The notes beneath the pieces are model-generated. The model worked only from the letters and a program-made list of their open reading frames with translations. It did no database searches and was not told where the DNA came from. 64,000 nt of DNA, taken from assembly GCF_002980575.1 (NCBI RefSeq), contig NZ_PVBS01000002.1, forward strand, positions 992,001-1,056,000, in the 5' to 3' direction. Below are positions 27,161 to 36,561 of this stretch, piece by piece; within the stretch, counting starts at the first letter, position 1, and each line of letters begins with the position of its first letter. Source of the DNA: Sphingobacterium gobiense. GTDB taxonomy: Bacteria > Bacteroidota > Bacteroidia > Sphingobacteriales > Sphingobacteriaceae. A program made the position numbers and the translations under genes.

Positions 27161-28492
27161 ATGGATTTGGTTCATCGTTTTAAGGGATATCTGCAAGAGA
27201 CACTGGGTATTAGTGTGGACGATAAAGTGCTGCTAGCGGTTAGTGGCGGGCGGGATTCCATGTTGATGGCCCACCTTTTTTTAACGGCAGGTTATCCTTG
27301 TGTGATAGCCCATTGTAATTTCCATTTGCGGGAAGTGGATGCTGACTTGGATGAACAGTTGGTAAAAGAATTTGCTGAACAACATAAAGTACCTTTTTTT
27401 GTACGGCATTTTCAAACAAATGATTACGCAGAACAATACGGCCTATCCACCCAAATGGCGGCACGTGAGCTGCGCTATGCTTGGTTTGAGGAATTGCGTG
27501 TACGGCTAGGAGCCCAATGGATTGCCATTGCCCAACATCAAGATGATCATATTGAAACGGTGTTGCTTAATCTGACACGAGGAACAGGGCTACAAGGTTT
27601 ACAGGGTATTCTTGCCAAAAGAGAAACCATAATTAGGCCCTTACTCTTTTTATCATCGGCAGAGATTACAGATTGTGTACAGCAATTACAGATTCCGTTT
27701 CGGGACGATCTGTCTAATTTCTCTACGAAGTATGCACGAAACAAAGTACGCTTGGAGATTATCCCCAAATTCCGGGAAATTAGTCCTGAATTTGATGATA
27801 TTATGTGTGAGAATATCGTTCATTTTCAGGAAGCGTATGATTTGCTCCAATCATTTATTGTACCTATCCGAAAGGCGTTATTTATTCCCGTAGGTAGTTT
27901 AGTCCGAATTAGCAAATCAAAATTGGAACCCCATCTTCATCGACTTCCTTTATTATTTGAACTGTTCAAGCCGTACGGTTTTTCCAAGAATGTTTTAGCG
28001 GATATGCGGAAACATTGGAATGGAGAACCAGGTAAAATATTTTGCTCCGCGCAATATGAGCTGTTATTGGATAGGGAAGATATCTGGCTGAAAGTACAAA
28101 AGGGAAAACAGGACTCTCCGCTTATTGAAATCCATGTGGACACTGTCGTATTTTCTTTTGTTGATAGGCAGTTCGAAGCTTCGATAGAAGAGGATACGTC
28201 ACTACGCCGAGCAGAAAATGTTCTACAGGTGGATTTTGAAAAATTACAGTTTCCTTTGATATTACGTTTGTGGGAAGAGGGTGATTATTTTTACCCGCTG
28301 GGTATGGAGGGCAAACGTAAAAAAGTAAGTGACTACTTTATCCAGAAGAAAATTGGACGATACGAGAAGAATACGATTCCTATCTTAATCAACGGAAATG
28401 GTGATGTGCTATGGATCGTCAATTATCGTGCAGATAATCGGTACAAGATAATGAAAAGTACAAAAAAAGTCTTTACTTTAGTTTGTAAATAA
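27161..28492 (+). CDS. tilS: tRNA(Ile)-lysidine synthetase
   Basis: A 443-residue enzyme that converts C34 of the CAU-anticodon tRNA-Ile to lysidine, changing its decoding from AUG to AUA. The N-terminal PP-loop ATPase motif is SGGRDS (28-33), and AQHQDDHIETVLLNLTRGTG is the family's second signature. The C-terminal TilS domain contains LWEEGDYFYPLGM and KVSDYF. The start at 27161 follows the -7 element by 4 nt. It is followed after 5 bp by a small membrane-protein gene. Confidence 0.95.
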   Translation: MDLVHRFKGYLQETLGISVDDKVLLAVSGGRDSMLMAHLFLTAGYPCVIAHCNFHLREVDADLDEQLVKEFAEQHKVPFFVRHFQTNDYAEQYGLSTQMAARELRYAWFEELRVRLGAQWIAIAQHQDDHIETVLLNLTRGTGLQGLQGILAKRETIIRPLLFLSSAEITDCVQQLQIPFRDDLSNFSTKYARNKVRLEIIPKFREISPEFDDIMCENIVHFQEAYDLLQSFIVPIRKALFIPVGSLVRISKSKLEPHLHRLPLLFELFKPYGFSKNVLADMRKHWNGEPGKIFCSAQYELLLDREDIWLKVQKGKQDSPLIEIHVDTVVFSFVDRQFEASIEEDTSLRRAENVLQVDFEKLQFPLILRLWEEGDYFYPLGMEGKRKKVSDYFIQKKIGRYEKNTIPILINGNGDVLWIVNYRADNRYKIMKSTKKVFTLVCK

Positions 28493-28497
28493 AAGCT

Positions 28498-28989
28498 ATG
28501 AACGGACATTATCTTTTTCAGGAAAAGCAATATTTAGGACGGGATGCTACGTGGATTAGTGTGCGGATGATTTTGGCTTTGTTTTGTTTTGTGGCGTATT
28601 ATTTAAATATAGAAAATCTGCCGTCGCGACAATTGTTCTTCATCGTGGGGACAAGTGTTATTGTAATCTCGGTCATCATGATTTACATGGTGCATTATAA
28701 AACAACAGTAGAAGGGAAGTTTTTGATTCTGAGTGGTCTGTGGTCGTCTAAGCTAGTTAAAATTGATCTATACAATATAGCGAAAATAGAATTAAAACCG
28801 TATAGCACGTTTATTTTTAATAATCCGGTTTATAATTTGCATAAAGGAGGGAAAATCCGTTTTTATTCTGGTGGGAAAGATGCTGTTTGGTTGACGGATA
28901 AAGAAGGCTTGACCTATATTATTGGTTCACACAAAGCCGAAGAACTAGCTCGCGCGGTTGTGGAAGCGAAACGAAGGTTAAATACTTAA
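28498..28989 (+). CDS. Small membrane protein, possibly with a bacterial PH-like domain
   Basis: A 163-residue protein with two hydrophobic helices (about 24-38 and 48-68) followed by a soluble beta-rich C-terminal part (TTVEGKFLILSGLWSSKLVKIDLYNIAKIEL ... IRFYSG ... AVWLTDKEGLTYIIGS), a layout of bacterial PH-like membrane proteins. No specific function can be assigned. It begins 5 bp after tilS and is probably co-transcribed. Confidence 0.7.
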   Translation: MNGHYLFQEKQYLGRDATWISVRMILALFCFVAYYLNIENLPSRQLFFIVGTSVIVISVIMIYMVHYKTTVEGKFLILSGLWSSKLVKIDLYNIAKIELKPYSTFIFNNPVYNLHKGGKIRFYSGGKDAVWLTDKEGLTYIIGSHKAEELARAVVEAKRRLNT

Positions 28990-29075
28990 ATTTTGTTAAG
29001 GGTTTTGATGCTGACATTCTGTTGACGGTGGAAAAGGAATTAAATTAGTAAATTTGAGGAAAACGTTAGAAAAGC

Positions 29076-29396
29076 ATGGAATTACTTAAAATACTCGCTA
29101 TAATTTTGCTGGTCTTTTATGGATTGAAATACTTGTTCCGCTTGCTGATGCCTTTTGCGTTGCGTAAAATAATGGAACGTCTAATGAATAAAGCGCAACA
29201 GCAACAGTCTGCAGGAGGGGGGAACGGGACATATTCTTATACTACCGGAGGAAATCCCTTCGAACAATTTAAGCAACAAACACCACCTAAAAATGAGGGA
29301 GAGGTACGTGTAGATTACGTGCCACAAGATGAAGCTAAATTAAAGAAAGGTACACAGACTGCTGGGGAATTTATCGATTTCGAAGAGATTAAATGA
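29076..29396 (+). CDS. DUF4834-type small membrane-anchored protein
   Basis: A 106-residue protein with one N-terminal membrane helix (about 4-30, with a KYLFRLLMPF segment), a Gln/Gly/Ser-rich linker and an acidic C-terminus (EAKLKKGTQTAGEFIDFEEI). It resembles the bacteroidete DUF4834 family; I am not certain of the family name. It sits between tilS and recF on the same strand. Function unknown. Confidence 0.7.
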   Translation: MELLKILAIILLVFYGLKYLFRLLMPFALRKIMERLMNKAQQQQSAGGGNGTYSYTTGGNPFEQFKQQTPPKNEGEVRVDYVPQDEAKLKKGTQTAGEFIDFEEIK

Positions 29397-29436
29397 TCGG
29401 TTTGCTATCCCACTCTTTTATTTTTGATTTTACAAA

Positions 29437-30555
29437 ATGTGGTTGAAGCAACTCGCTGTTTTCAATTTTAAGAATTATACGGAATCATCTTTGGAATTTT
29501 TGCCACAGATAAATGCTTTCGCTGGCGCAAATGGAGCAGGAAAAACCAATTTACTTGATGCTATCCATTATCTCGCTTTATGTAAGTCTTATTTCAATCC
29601 GATAGACTCCCAGCATATAAAAAAAGGCTTTGACTGGTTCATGGTGCAAGGTGAGTTCGAGCGCAATCAGGTACCCGATATTATTTCTTGCAGCTTAAAG
29701 AGAAATCAGAAAAAGCAATTTAAGCGTAATAAAAAGGATTATCAACGTCTTGCAGATCATATCGGTTTATTCCCATTGGTCATGATTTCCCCTAATGATG
29801 CTGTTATCGTGACGGAAGGAAGTGAGGAACGTCGTAAATTCATGGATAATGTTATTTCCCAAACCGATAATCATTATTTAGATATTCTTATTCAATACAA
29901 CAAAGTTCTTTTGCAGCGCAATGTATTGCTTAAACAGGTGAAGGAAAAAGGGATATTGGATCTTGGATTATTGGATATCCTGAACCTCCAGCTAGCCGAA
30001 GTAGGCGAGCGGATATTCGCAAAACGAATACAGTTTATGGCCGATTTTCTTCCCGAATTTGAACGGTACTATGCGTTCTTAACAGAAGGAGCAGAGGAGG
30101 TTTCATTAGTTTACGAGTCTCCATTGATGGGGACAGATTTTGCAACGCTGCTACGCGATAGTTTGGATAAAGACCGTGTATTAGAGCGAACTTCGCAAGG
30201 AATACATAAAGATGACCTTTTATTTACCATTCATGACAATATGGTATTAAAGAAATTCGGTTCACAAGGTCAACAAAAGTCATTTTTAATTGCCCTTAAA
30301 TTAGCGCAATATAGTTTCCTTAGAAATAACAAGACATGCAAGCCAATACTGTTGTTGGATGATATTTTTGACAAGTTGGACGACAACCGCACGAAAAAAC
30401 TAATGCAGCTTGTTTCAGAAGACGAGTTTGGACAGATTTTCATTACAGATACGGACGCAGAAAGAATAAAAGAGATTTTCGATGAAATAGCGCAGCCAAT
30501 TCGTATTTTTGAGGTGAAAGGGGGAACTATAGATGTACAAGAAGAAGCTGGATGA
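29437..30555 (+). CDS. recF: DNA replication and repair protein RecF
   Basis: A 372-residue SMC-like ATPase that helps load RecA at gapped DNA. The Walker A motif is GANGAGKT (30-37), the ABC signature region is FGSQGQQKSFLIALKLAQ, and the Walker B is LLLDDIFDKLD. The N-terminal LKQLAVFNFKNY is typical of RecF. Its last 23 bp overlap the start of the DciA-like gene, so translation of the two is probably coupled. Confidence 0.95.
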   Translation: MWLKQLAVFNFKNYTESSLEFLPQINAFAGANGAGKTNLLDAIHYLALCKSYFNPIDSQHIKKGFDWFMVQGEFERNQVPDIISCSLKRNQKKQFKRNKKDYQRLADHIGLFPLVMISPNDAVIVTEGSEERRKFMDNVISQTDNHYLDILIQYNKVLLQRNVLLKQVKEKGILDLGLLDILNLQLAEVGERIFAKRIQFMADFLPEFERYYAFLTEGAEEVSLVYESPLMGTDFATLLRDSLDKDRVLERTSQGIHKDDLLFTIHDNMVLKKFGSQGQQKSFLIALKLAQYSFLRNNKTCKPILLLDDIFDKLDDNRTKKLMQLVSEDEFGQIFITDTDAERIKEIFDEIAQPIRIFEVKGGTIDVQEEAG

Positions 30556-30847
30556 AATTCCAACAAAAGACGACGTAGGCATTAAAGAGGTTATCGAAAA
30601 ATGGATTGAAACGTATCGCCTACGCTCCAAATACGATGAGTCGTCGATAGTCAATGCATGGCCAGATATTATCGGAAAGGCCATTGCGAATCGCACGCAG
30701 CAGATTTATATTCGCGATAAAAAACTCTTTGTTAAGGTAGAATCAGCAGTGATTAAAAATGAGTTGGCCTTGATGCGCCGTCAAATTATCGGGCGTGTGA
30801 ATGAATATGTAGGGCACGTGGTTGTGGAAGAGTTTTTCATTTTATAG
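30533..30847 (+). CDS. DUF721/DciA-like protein
   Basis: A 104-residue basic protein with the DUF721 pattern IEKWIETYRLRSKY...NAWPDIIGKAIANRTQQIYIRDKKLFVKVESAVIKNELALMR. In other bacteria this family includes DciA, which loads the replicative helicase. Its overlap with recF, another replication/repair gene, fits. The stop overlaps the convergent Sua5-family gene by 6 bp. Confidence 0.85.
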   Translation: MYKKKLDEIPTKDDVGIKEVIEKWIETYRLRSKYDESSIVNAWPDIIGKAIANRTQQIYIRDKKLFVKVESAVIKNELALMRRQIIGRVNEYVGHVVVEEFFIL

Positions 30848-31462
30848 ATACGCTTCGAGAACACCTTTTCCTTCTCTCACAACCTCAAATTCACCTGATG
30901 TTACGTCAACTACAGTAGATGCTATATTGTCGCCATATCCGCCGTCAATTACGAGGTCGACCAGCTCCTCATATTTCTCATGAATGAGCTCCGGGTCCGT
31001 GGAATATTCGATGATATCATCTTCATCACGAATGGAAGAGGTAACGATCGGATTACCTAACTCTTTAACAATTTCTCTAACAATATTGTTGTCAGGGATA
31101 CGGATACCCACTGTTTTCTTTTTGGTGCTTAGCAGTTTGGGGACTTGGCCGCTGGCATTAAAAATAAACGTAAACGGGCCGGGTAGTGCTTTTTTTAACA
31201 CGCGAAACACGGCGGTATCAAAGGGTTTAGTATATTGTGAAATGTCGGTCAAATCATAGCATATAAAAGATAGGTTAGACTTTTCTGGTTTAAGTCCTCT
31301 TATTTTACAGACGCGTTCGATAGCTTTCTGGTTCGTGATATCACAGCCTATACCGTATACGGTATCCGTAGGATATATAATGACCCCGCCTTTTCTAAGG
31401 ATATCTACCGCCTGTTCGATAAATTTTGGATTGGGGTTTTCTTCGTATATTCTGACTAACAT
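30842..31462 (-). CDS. Sua5/YciO/YwlC-family protein (threonylcarbamoyl-AMP synthase-like)
   Basis: A 206-residue protein of the YrdC fold. Family motifs are GGVIIYPTDTVYGIGCDI, RGLKPEKSNLSFI and PGPFTFIFNAS, followed by GIRIPDN and a PIVTSSI segment. Members make threonylcarbamoyl-AMP for t6A37 of tRNA; this sequence is of the shorter YciO-like length, so an auxiliary role is equally possible. The 3' end overlaps the convergent gene. Confidence 0.85.
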   Translation of the reverse strand: MLVRIYEENPNPKFIEQAVDILRKGGVIIYPTDTVYGIGCDITNQKAIERVCKIRGLKPEKSNLSFICYDLTDISQYTKPFDTAVFRVLKKALPGPFTFIFNASGQVPKLLSTKKKTVGIRIPDNNIVREIVKELGNPIVTSSIRDEDDIIEYSTDPELIHEKYEELVDLVIDGGYGDNIASTVVDVTSGEFEVVREGKGVLEAYL

Positions 31463-31477
31463 ACCATAATAACAACA

Positions 31478-31503
31478 TAGAGACGCAAAAGGTTGCGCCT
31501 CTA
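31478..31503. terminator. GAGACGC-type hairpin downstream of asnS
   Basis: TAGAGACGCAA (31478-31488) pairs with TTGCGCCTCTA (31493-31503), with one G-U wobble in the minus-strand RNA. It follows the asnS stop. A related hairpin occurs at 54079-54106 after an unrelated gene, so this looks like a dispersed repeat used at gene ends. Confidence 0.5.
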
Positions 31504-31515
31504 ACCTGTATTTTG

Positions 31516-32961
31516 TTAAAATTCTGCATTTTTGGGTGTTCTCGGAAATGGAATGACATCTCGGATATTCGTCATTCCAGTTACAAATAGCACAAGACGT
31601 TCAAAACCTACGCCAAAACCAGCATGTGGTGCAGATCCAAAACGACGCGTGTCTAGGAACCAATCCATTTCTTTCTCTGGGATGCCAACTTCGGCCATAC
31701 GGGTGAGCAGCTTGTCCAGATTTTCTTCCCGCTGTGAGCCACCTACCATTTCACCGATTCCTGGAAATAGGATATCCATTGCACGTACCGTATGGCGACC
31801 TTGTGCATCTGGTTCGTTCTGCTTCATGTAGAACGATTTGATTTCGCGTGGATAATCCGTTAGGATAACCGGTTTCTTATAGTGCTTTTCTACCAAATAA
31901 CGCTCGTGTTCTGACTGTAGATCTGCGCCCCACTCATCGATAAGGTATTTGAACTGCTTTTTCTGATTGGGTTTACTTCTTTTGAGGATTTCAATCGCCT
32001 CTGTATAAGTGACGCGTTCAAAATCGTTTTCGATAACGAAATTTAATTTTTCAATCAGTCCCATTTCAGAACGTTCGTTCTGAGGTTTTGATTTCTCTTC
32101 CTCCAATAATCGGTTGTTCAGTAGTTCAATTTCTTCCGGACAGGTGTCTAAGGCATATTTGATGACGTATTTTAACAAGTCTTCAGCAAGATCCATGTTA
32201 TCGTCTAGTTCATAGAAAGCCATTTCTGGTTCTATCATCCAAAACTCAGCCAGATGTCGTGTTGTATTGGAGTTTTCTGCTCGAAAGGTTGGGCCAAACG
32301 TATAGATGTTGCCTAGTGCCATCGCCGCAAGCTCTCCTTCCAATTGGCCCGATACGGTCAAGTTTGTCGGTTTACCGAAGAAATCTTCTTTAAAGTCTAT
32401 TTCGCCCGATTCTGTGCGAGGAGGATTGTTTAAATCCAAAGTCGTGACCTGGAACATTTCGCCAGCGCCCTCCGCGTCAGATCCGGTAACAATGGGCGTA
32501 TGCATGTATATAAAATCCCGCTCGTTGAAGAATTTATGTACAGCAAATGCCAATGCGTTACGGATCTTAAAAATGGCATTAAATGTACCTGTACGGAAAC
32601 GTAGATGTGCTATTTCCCGTAAAAATTCTAAGCTGTGTTTTTTCGGTTGCAACGGATATTTTTCCGGATCCGAATCCCCCAGGATAGTCAGCTCATTAAC
32701 TTTGATTTCTACGCGTTGGCCCTTTCCCAGCGATTCCACAAGTTGTCCTTTTACGCGTACTGCCGCCCCTGTTGTTATTCTTTTCAATAAGGCCTCTTCT
32801 GTATGCTCAAAATCTACAACAGCTTGGATATTGTTTACGGACGAACCGTCGTTGATAGCTATAAATTGGTTGTTGCGGAAAGTCCGCACCCAACCTTTTA
32901 CGATGACTTCTTTATCGAATTCTTCTGATTTTAATAAGTCTTTTATACGTGTATGTTCCAT
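31516..32961 (-). CDS. asnS: Asparagine--tRNA ligase
   Basis: A 481-residue class IIb aminoacyl-tRNA synthetase. The N-terminal OB-fold anticodon-binding domain ([21 protein letters not shown]) precedes the catalytic domain, with motif 2 in [21 protein letters not shown] and motif 3 in [15 protein letters not shown] near the end. The start is uncertain: ATGs at 32961, 32973 and 32982 are in frame. An AGGAG at 32984-32988 is too close to 32982 and about 10 nt from 32973, while family N-termini favour 32961. Confidence 0.96.
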   Translation of the reverse strand: MEHTRIKDLLKSEEFDKEVIVKGWVRTFRNNQFIAINDGSSVNNIQAVVDFEHTEEALLKRITTGAAVRVKGQLVESLGKGQRVEIKVNELTILGDSDPEKYPLQPKKHSLEFLREIAHLRFRTGTFNAIFKIRNALAFAVHKFFNERDFIYMHTPIVTGSDAEGAGEMFQVTTLDLNNPPRTESGEIDFKEDFFGKPTNLTVSGQLEGELAAMALGNIYTFGPTFRAENSNTTRHLAEFWMIEPEMAFYELDDNMDLAEDLLKYVIKYALDTCPEEIELLNNRLLEEEKSKPQNERSEMGLIEKLNFVIENDFERVTYTEAIEILKRSKPNQKKQFKYLIDEWGADLQSEHERYLVEKHYKKPVILTDYPREIKSFYMKQNEPDAQGRHTVRAMDILFPGIGEMVGGSQREENLDKLLTRMAEVGIPEKEMDWFLDTRRFGSAPHAGFGVGFERLVLFVTGMTNIRDVIPFPRTPKNAEF

Positions 32962-32999
32962 TTTTTTACCCATTTTATTCATTCTCCTTTTTTCTTGAT

Positions 33000-33405
33000 A
33001 AAAAGGTTCTCTTCATTTTTTCTTGATGAAAAGATTCTCTTCATTTTTTTCTTGATAAAAAAACGAAGCAAAAAAATCAAGGCTGAGTATGTTTTCGCTA
33101 CCTTTACTTGCCTCTTCCTAAACAAAATAAAACTCGCTACGCTCAAACATTATTTTGTTTTTAACGGAATAGTCTGCGTAAAGCTGGCCGCGAAAAAATA
33201 CAAGGCCGTTTTTACACCGCGATAGACATTTCCTACTATTGATCGCTTTTAGCTACGCATTGCACGATCCCCATTAACACTTCATGTCGCCTTGGAACTT
33301 TGCATCTGTAGGAATCTGCCTTTGCACTTGCTCCCTATGCAAAGATTCCCAGCGACGATTTTTTTTGCTTCTTTTTTTGAGGTAAAAAAAGAAGCAAAAA
33401 AAATC
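33000..33405. repeat. Non-coding region with long A/T hairpin and other inverted repeats
   Basis: The interval upstream of asnS begins with three near-repeats of a TTTTTTCTTGATAAAA motif. It continues with AAACAAAATAA...TTATTTTGTTT, then CTTTGCAT...ATGCAAAG (about 33298-33342). It ends in a perfect 22-bp stem, 33357-33378 against 33384-33405, with a GAGGT loop. The CGACGA just before the last stem recalls the ends of repeat copies A-C, but the interior is unrelated, so this is probably another member of the same general class. No gene is seen. Confidence 0.6.
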
Positions 33406-33428
33406 TTTTACAAAAAAATCTTTTACAA

Positions 33429-33460
33429 AAAAACCGGTTTTCAAAAGGAAACCGGTTTTT
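33429..33460 (-). terminator. Rho-independent terminator of sucC
   Basis: AAAAACCGGTTT and AAACCGGTTTTT form a 12-bp perfect stem with an 8-nt loop, 18 bp past the sucC stop. On the minus strand the stem is followed by a T-run. Confidence 0.85.
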
Positions 33461-33477
33461 CATAACAACACTGCTTA

Positions 33478-34671
33478 TTATCCTTTTAATACTTTCGTTA
33501 CTAATTCTGCTGCTTCTTTCAACAAGATGGCAGAATAAACCTGTAAGCCGGAATCATCAATTAATTTCTTTGCTTCCGCGGCGTTTGTACCCTGAAGGCG
33601 AACAATGATCGGCACTGGAATATTTCCGATTTCTTGGTATGCATCGATTACCCCTTGTGCTACACGGTCGCAACGAACGATACCACCGAAGATATTAATC
33701 AAAATAGCTTTTACGTTCGGGTCTTTCAAAATTATATTGAAACCAGCTTTTACCGTTTCTGCGTTTGCTGTACCTCCCACATCTAAGAAATTCGCAGGTT
33801 CACCACCAGCGATTTTAATGATGTCCATAGTAGCCATAGCTAAGCCGGCACCATTTACCATACAACCCACATTGCCATCCAGCTTTACATAGTTTAAGTT
33901 GGATTTTCCTGCCTCTACTTCCGTAGGATCTTCTTCTGCTAAGTCACGCAAAGCGGCGTAGTCCGCATGACGGTATAGTGCGTTTTCGTCAAAATTGACT
34001 TTTGCATCAACTGCTAGGATTTTGTCATCAGATGTCTTTAATACAGGGTTGATTTCAAATAACGATGCGTCTATAGCATCATATGCCTTATACAAAGCAG
34101 CGATAAATTTCACCATTTCCTTGTGTGCGGCACCAGAAAGACCGAGATTGAAAGCAATTTTACGTGCTTGGAAACCTTGCAGGCCTGCTTTAGGATCTAT
34201 TTCTTCTTTGAAGATCAAGTGAGGCGTTTTTTCTGCTACCTCTTCAATATCCATACCTCCTTCGGTAGAATACATGATGATATTGCGTCCTGTTGCTCGG
34301 TCTAATAAAACGGAAACATAAAATTCTTTGACTTCACTCTCTCCAGGGTAATATACATCCTGTGCAACCAAAATTTTACTTACTTTTTTTCCTTCTGGGC
34401 CCGTTTGCGGCGTAACCAACTGCATGCCAATAATGTCTGTCGCACGCTGCGATACCTCGTCATGATTTTTAGCCAGTTTCACGCCGCCACCTTTACCGCG
34501 ACCACCCGCGTGGATTTGTGCTTTTACAACCACCCAATCCGAATTAAAATCTTGTTTTAATGTTTGCGCCGCTTCGACAGCCTGCTCCGGAGTTTCTGCA
34601 AGGATTCCTTCTTGAACTCTTACGCCAAAACTTTTAAGTATTTCTTTTGCTTGATATTCGTGAATGTTCAT
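33478..34671 (-). CDS. sucC: Succinate--CoA ligase (ADP-forming) subunit beta
   Basis: A 397-residue ATP-grasp subunit of the TCA-cycle enzyme that interconverts succinyl-CoA and succinate with ATP formation. Signatures are MNIHEYQAKEILKSFGV at the N-terminus, KAQIHAGGRGKGGGVKLA for nucleotide binding, FEINPVL, and GNVGCMVNGAGLAMATMD. The length is normal. The alpha subunit gene (sucD) is not adjacent. Confidence 0.97.
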   Translation of the reverse strand: MNIHEYQAKEILKSFGVRVQEGILAETPEQAVEAAQTLKQDFNSDWVVVKAQIHAGGRGKGGGVKLAKNHDEVSQRATDIIGMQLVTPQTGPEGKKVSKILVAQDVYYPGESEVKEFYVSVLLDRATGRNIIMYSTEGGMDIEEVAEKTPHLIFKEEIDPKAGLQGFQARKIAFNLGLSGAAHKEMVKFIAALYKAYDAIDASLFEINPVLKTSDDKILAVDAKVNFDENALYRHADYAALRDLAEEDPTEVEAGKSNLNYVKLDGNVGCMVNGAGLAMATMDIIKIAGGEPANFLDVGGTANAETVKAGFNIILKDPNVKAILINIFGGIVRCDRVAQGVIDAYQEIGNIPVPIIVRLQGTNAAEAKKLIDDSGLQVYSAILLKEAAELVTKVLKG

Positions 34672-34827
34672 CTTAAAAAATTTGTGGTAAAAATATGGTT
34701 TTTAAATGGAAAGGGCAAGTAATCTTTTCTTCCTTTTTTCATTAACAAAGATTGTCTACAGCAGCCGGTGAAGCTGCCATGATTTAAATATAATTCGGTG
34801 TAATTTTCGAAAATCATGGGGGTTTCT

Positions 34828-34835
34828 TACCTTCG
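34828..34835 (+). promoter_or_regulatory. -7-like element before the LolD-like gene
   Basis: TACCTTCG differs from TAnnTTTG by one base and ends 4 nt before the ATG at 34840, again implying a leaderless transcript. Confidence 0.4.
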
Positions 34836-34839
34836 CATT

Positions 34840-35499
34840 ATGATATTGGAGGCAAACCAAATATATAAGTCTTTCGGAAAGTTGCCGATTTTGCGCGGTG
34901 TAGACCTATCGGTGGACACGGGAGAGATTGTTTCCATAGTAGGAGCATCAGGGGCAGGTAAAAGTACACTGTTGCATATTATCGGTACATTGGACAGGCC
35001 AGATAGTGGGCGGATTGTCATTAACGGCACCAACATAAGTGAACTGAATGAAAAGAAGATGAGTTTATTTCGAAATAAGCATATCGGTTTTGTCTTCCAA
35101 TTTCATCATCTATTGCCCGAATTTACTGCGCTCGAAAATGTTTGTATTCCGGCATTTATCAACAATGTAGGAAAAAAAGAGGCGGAAGTACGAGGTATGG
35201 AACTTTTGAAACGATTAGGGGTTCAACATCGGGCTCAACATAAGCCATCTGAGATGTCGGGAGGAGAACAACAACGGGTTTCGGTAGCACGAGCTTTGAT
35301 CAACAATCCTTCTTTAATTTTAGCAGATGAGCCGTCGGGCAATCTCGATTCGGAGAATGCGGCTTCTTTGCATCAGTTGTTTTTTGAGCTGCGCGCCTCG
35401 CTTGATCAAACCTTTATCATTGTCACGCATAATGAAGAATTAGCCAATATCTCGGACAGGACGGTTCACATGCGTGATGGAGAGATTCTTGATAAATGA
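34840..35499 (+). CDS. LolD/MacB-type ABC transporter ATP-binding protein
   Basis: A 219-residue ATPase. The Walker A is GASGAGKS (35-42), the signature is [15 protein letters not shown], and the Walker B is [16 protein letters not shown]. The [18 protein letters not shown] segment is typical of the LolD group, which powers lipoprotein release from the inner membrane. No permease gene is adjacent. The start at 34840 matches the usual N-terminus. It overlaps the next gene by 4 bp. Confidence 0.88.
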   Translation: MILEANQIYKSFGKLPILRGVDLSVDTGEIVSIVGASGAGKSTLLHIIGTLDRPDSGRIVINGTNISELNEKKMSLFRNKHIGFVFQFHHLLPEFTALENVCIPAFINNVGKKEAEVRGMELLKRLGVQHRAQHKPSEMSGGEQQRVSVARALINNPSLILADEPSGNLDSENAASLHQLFFELRASLDQTFIIVTHNEELANISDRTVHMRDGEILDK

Positions 35500-35960
35500 T
35501 GGATACTATTTTAATCACATACGGTACACAACCTTTTGCGCAGCGTATGGGCAGGCTACTGTCTTCTCGTTATGAGATAGCTTACGCCAGTTCGGAACCA
35601 TTTCCAGATATATTATTAAAGCAGCACTATCATCGTATTCCTACAGGAGCAAATCCAATATTTGCACATGAAATGTTAAAACTGTGTTTGGATAACGGGT
35701 ATCAGACGATACTCCCCTTGGGTAAAATGGAATTGCAGCCATTGAACGAAGCTGGGATATTATTGGACGAGTACGGAATAACGGTACTAATACCTCGAAA
35801 TCTAGCAGATTGTTTCATGCTTGAAAACCCATCTGGAGTGGTTCATGTGATGAAAGCTGGAAAAGATATGTTGACTGATGAACAATTATGTGATGGCTAT
35901 TTTTCGGGTGTGGGCATGTTGTCTGATTCTGGTGAAGAGCCGATTCTGTGTTTAGTTTAG
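35496..35960 (+). CDS. Hypothetical protein, possible ATP-grasp pre-domain-like fold
   Basis: A 154-residue soluble protein. The order [18 protein letters not shown], then [20 protein letters not shown], then [14 protein letters not shown] resembles the N-terminal pre-ATP-grasp domain of carbamoyl-phosphate-synthase-like ligases, but the ATP-grasp domain itself is absent. I do not recognise a family. The ATGA overlap with the LolD-like gene and the direct abutment with the HAD-like gene show tight operon structure. Confidence 0.65.
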   Translation: MMDTILITYGTQPFAQRMGRLLSSRYEIAYASSEPFPDILLKQHYHRIPTGANPIFAHEMLKLCLDNGYQTILPLGKMELQPLNEAGILLDEYGITVLIPRNLADCFMLENPSGVVHVMKAGKDMLTDEQLCDGYFSGVGMLSDSGEEPILCLV

Positions 35961-36536
35961 ATGATGAATAACAGTGGTTTTTCTTTAGATAAGTCTGTTT
36001 ACGTTTTTGAAATCGACGACGTGTTGTATCCCAAACGGGATTACCTACTACAGGTATATTATTTGTTCTCCAATTTTGTGGAATATACGGAAGGACGGGC
36101 TTTAGCAGCGGATATCGTACGCTTTATGAAAGAAGCTTTGGAAACAGTGGGAGAGAGGGCTGTACTGCAGAATACGATAATACATTTTGGATTAAATGAA
36201 GGGTATTATGAAAATTTCGAAAGGCTGAAGGCTAATGCTCATTTACCATTGAAACTTTTTTTAAACGACGATATTAAAACATTATTATTATCTTTATTCG
36301 AAAAGGAAAAAAATGTGGGGATCCTGACAAATGGAAACCCGGTAGAGCAACTAAATAAACTTAAACACATCGATTGGCAAGAGCTGTCCGTATTTCTGCC
36401 TTCGCTAAAAGTGTTTTTTATACGCGAATTGGAATTTCGAAATATCAATCCTATTGATTATGTGATGGGGGAGTATCAGGTATCGGCAGAAGAAATTCAA
36501 GTCGTTACCGCAAAGGATTCGAGTTTTGATGGATGA
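35961..36536 (+). CDS. HAD-superfamily-like protein with altered active site
   Basis: A 191-residue protein with the overall pattern of pyrimidine-5'-nucleotidase-like HAD hydrolases. Motif I reads VFEIDDVLYP where VFDLDDTLYP is usual, so the nucleophile Asp is Glu (E17) while the acid/base D19 is kept. Motif II is GILTNGNP. The region expected to hold motif IV (GDS..ND) reads VVTAKDSSFDG at the very C-terminus. It is probably catalytically impaired or a pseudoenzyme with a binding role. It starts directly after the preceding stop and lies upstream of a LacI-type gene. Confidence 0.75.
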   Translation: MMNNSGFSLDKSVYVFEIDDVLYPKRDYLLQVYYLFSNFVEYTEGRALAADIVRFMKEALETVGERAVLQNTIIHFGLNEGYYENFERLKANAHLPLKLFLNDDIKTLLLSLFEKEKNVGILTNGNPVEQLNKLKHIDWQELSVFLPSLKVFFIRELEFRNINPIDYVMGEYQVSAEEIQVVTAKDSSFDG

Positions 36537-36561
36537 CTTTACCAATAAAAAAGAACACAGT

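Noticed and set aside
32306..32998. 230-residue plus-strand open frame opposite asnS
   Set aside because: Antisense shadow of a well-supported synthetase gene; Ser-rich composition and no domain.
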